Below are positions 61,998 through 64,000 of a stretch of DNA of 64,000 bases, piece by piece. Origin of the DNA: Limisphaerales bacterium (GTDB lineage Bacteria > Verrucomicrobiota > Verrucomicrobiia > Limisphaerales > AAA164-E04); the NCBI GenBank assembly GCA_024761205.1, contig JAMASS010000004.1, forward strand, positions 496,001 to 560,000. The letters are read 5' to 3'. Position 1 is the stretch's first letter, and each line of letters opens with the position of its first letter. The position numbers and the translations under genes were made by a program. The notes below the pieces were generated by a model, which was not told the origin of the DNA, searched no databases, and was given only the letters and a program-made list of their open reading frames with translations.

Positions 61998-64000
61998 ATG
62001 ATGATCGGAAACCGAGCGGGATCGTGTTGGGCCCTGCTGTTTGGCTTTTTTGTTTTTTTGGTGGCCGTTCGTCCTTGTCAGGCCCTTCAGTTCGATGTGT
62101 TCATCGGTTATGGCGGGATTGTGCGAGAGGTGGGTTGGTTTCCCGTTTCTTGCGAGGTGATGAATGATGGCGCGGCGTTTACCGGGACGATTGAAATTAC
62201 GGGGACGTATTTGGGATCGAAGCAGCGCCGCAGGGTGACTCTCGAATTGCCGACTAACACTCGAAAGCGAGCCGTCATCCCCGTCTTTTATCGTGGCGGT
62301 GGTCTGCCAAGTTGGGATGCTCGACTCTATGACGAAAACGGTAAATTGCAGGCGGAACAGTCCGGTGTTCGGGTAAAAGAAGTAGCCTGGGAGGGGGTGC
62401 TCATGGGTTCGGTTGCTCGGACTTTTGCCGGTACGCCCAAGTTTCCAGAAATCAAAATCGGTTCCACCGTGCAGCCAGAGGTTGGTTGGATACCTCCGGA
62501 ACAGTTTCCGGATACGGCGATTGCCTTGGAAGGTTTGTCGTCCATTTATTTGAATTCGGAACAGGCTCTCAAGTTCGTCAATGACCAAGTGGACGCCTTG
62601 AATGGGTGGGTTGCGTTTGGCGGACATTTGATTTTGGCCATTGAGCAACCTGTAGACGTGCTGGCGACGCCGTGGCTCCAGCCCTTGTGTCCATTCCGTC
62701 CGGATGGGCTGGGGCAGATTAAGGTTGGAACGGCTTTCTTCGATTGGTTGGCGAACGGTTCCCCTAGTTCCGTGCCGAGCAAGACGCCTAGTTCGATAGT
62801 CCGAAATGTAGTGGATGGGGAGCAGGGCGTTTTGTCATCGGTTGCCGGGTTCGGTTATTCGCAAATACCCAGAGAGTTGGATTTTGAGAATGAGGAAATG
62901 CCTATCGTTACCGGGCGACAGATTGACGGCGAGGTGCTCTTGGCGACCGAGGACGGCATTCCATTGATGATTTCCGCGAATCGTGGTCGTGGGCAGGTCA
63001 CCGTTTTGACTTTTAGTCCCGAACGAGAACCCTTTCGATCGTGGAAGAGTAAGACGTGGTTTTGGGCGAAGCTGAATCGGGTTCCTTTCGAGTGGTTTGA
63101 AGCCACTGATTTTTTTAATACGGGGGGAGAGAGTTTGGACGGTGTGTTTGGATCCTTGATTGAGAGTCGACAGGTTCGGAAGTTGCCCGTGGGTTGGCTC
63201 CTCCTGTTGTTAGTGGTCTATTTGATTATGATTGGGCCGTTTGATCATTGGTGGCTGAAAAAGATCAACCGCCAGATGCTGACTTGGATTACCTTTCCGG
63301 CTTATGTCATTTTGTTTTCGCTGCTTATCTACTTCATTGGCTATCGATTGCGCGCCGGTGAGTCGGAATGGAACGAGCTTCATATCGTCGATGTCATCAA
63401 TAGGGGAGAAGCCGCGAAAATGAGAGGCCGATCTTATGCGGCGATTTATTCGCCATTGAATGCGCGCTATGATGTCCAGTGTCCGTTGCCGGGGGCGAGC
63501 TTTCGCTCCGAGTTCCTGGCCTCCGGGGGTGGCGGACCTGAGGCTGGTGATAGCGTGATTTTGCTCTCGAATTCCGGGATGAACTCGCGAATTTTCGTTC
63601 CCGTTTGGACCAGCCAATTGTACGTGGCGGATTGGTTTCATACAGCAGAGACACCGTTTACCGTGAAGGCGACTAGTGTCCCGGACGGGATTACCGTGCA
63701 CCTTCAGAATCAGGGATCGCAGACCGTGGAATCGATTGGCGTTGCGGCAGGAGGGAAATTTTACCAACTAGCGGGCTTAGGACCTGGTGAATCGCGGATC
63801 GAGACTTTGCATCCCGCGGCCGGCCAATTCTTGAATCAGTTTGTTGACCGGCATAGCAGGAACTATTTGCCAGCGCTGACTACTCGCAAACAGGCACTGG
63901 GGACCACCATGCGAATCCATGGCGTGGGCCAAAACTCAATGGTATCGGCTTTTATCTCCCAATACAGGAGAAATCACTCCAGAGGAAATCGCTCGAGCAC
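61998..64000 (+). CDS. Large membrane-anchored secreted protein, runs off right edge
   Basis: Open frame from ATG 61998 (MMIGNRAGSCWALLFGFFVFLVAVRP...) to window end with no stop; TM pair KLPVGWLLLLLVVYLIMIGPFDHWWLKK..WITFPAYVILFSLLIYFIGYRL; absent from the track because it is not closed. Confidence 0.85.
   Translation, partial: MMIGNRAGSCWALLFGFFVFLVAVRPCQALQFDVFIGYGGIVREVGWFPVSCEVMNDGAAFTGTIEITGTYLGSKQRRRVTLELPTNTRKRAVIPVFYRGGGLPSWDARLYDENGKLQAEQSGVRVKEVAWEGVLMGSVARTFAGTPKFPEIKIGSTVQPEVGWIPPEQFPDTAIALEGLSSIYLNSEQALKFVNDQVDALNGWVAFGGHLILAIEQPVDVLATPWLQPLCPFRPDGLGQIKVGTAFFDWLANGSPSSVPSKTPSSIVRNVVDGEQGVLSSVAGFGYSQIPRELDFENEEMPIVTGRQIDGEVLLATEDGIPLMISANRGRGQVTVLTFSPEREPFRSWKSKTWFWAKLNRVPFEWFEATDFFNTGGESLDGVFGSLIESRQVRKLPVGWLLLLLVVYLIMIGPFDHWWLKKINRQMLTWITFPAYVILFSLLIYFIGYRLRAGESEWNELHIVDVINRGEAAKMRGRSYAAIYSPLNARYDVQCPLPGASFRSEFLASGGGGPEAGDSVILLSNSGMNSRIFVPVWTSQLYVADWFHTAETPFTVKATSVPDGITVHLQNQGSQTVESIGVAAGGKFYQLAGLGPGESRIETLHPAAGQFLNQFVDRHSRNYLPALTTRKQALGTTMRIHGVGQNSMVSAFISQYRRNHSRGNRSS

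Noticed and set aside
1-64000. Many 60-130 aa ORFs antisense to or overlapping long genes (e.g. 759-1172, 6766-7482, 11939-12349, 44254-45291, 47313-47957)
   Set aside because: They lie opposite long genes with recognisable families, have no recognisable motifs, and are expected by chance in GC-rich DNA.
1-64000. CRISPR arrays, tRNA or rRNA genes
   Set aside because: No regularly spaced repeats or recognisable tRNA/rRNA sequence found by eye; a tRNAscan/Infernal run would be needed to exclude small RNAs.

Overview
The window is a bacterial chromosome segment, most likely Verrucomicrobia-like. This is inferred from DUF1501/DUF1549-DUF1553 pairs, PSD-type cytochrome, Gfo/Idh proteins, sulfatase, DUF1343 and lineage-restricted secreted proteins; no marker gene is present. 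About half is ordinary intact coding sequence: an RND exporter, M3 peptidase, NamZ/DUF1343, Sua5, TrpD, ApbE, DprA, Maf, a sodium:solute symporter and its small subunit, an amidohydrolase-BioF-BioA operon, and HPF. The rest is a patchwork of decaying genes: oppDF, two extra DUF1501/PSD1 pairs, crcB, creatininase, inositol monophosphatase, cupin, metallophosphoesterase, LMW-PTP and fructosamine kinase. The observations most worth following up are: (1) a nested hairpin element present twice (~16.8 and ~45.4 kb), with the same architecture and conserved flank but an inner stem of entirely different sequence, each copy upstream of a paralogous module of orphan secreted proteins; (2) a SelW/Rdx-type selenoprotein gene with in-frame TGA and a well placed SECIS-like hairpin at 53.5 kb, called as a truncated ORF in the supplied track; (3) an AT-rich TIR-P-loop NTPase (putative anti-phage) next to a scrambled type I restriction remnant; (4) a YqaJ-type recombinase nuclease inside a carbohydrate/cytochrome operon; (5) a partial duplication of a PQQ-protein 5' end bracketing one of the modules; (6) a dispersed ~80-100 bp repeat. 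All assignments come from reading the sequence by eye; no searches were run.
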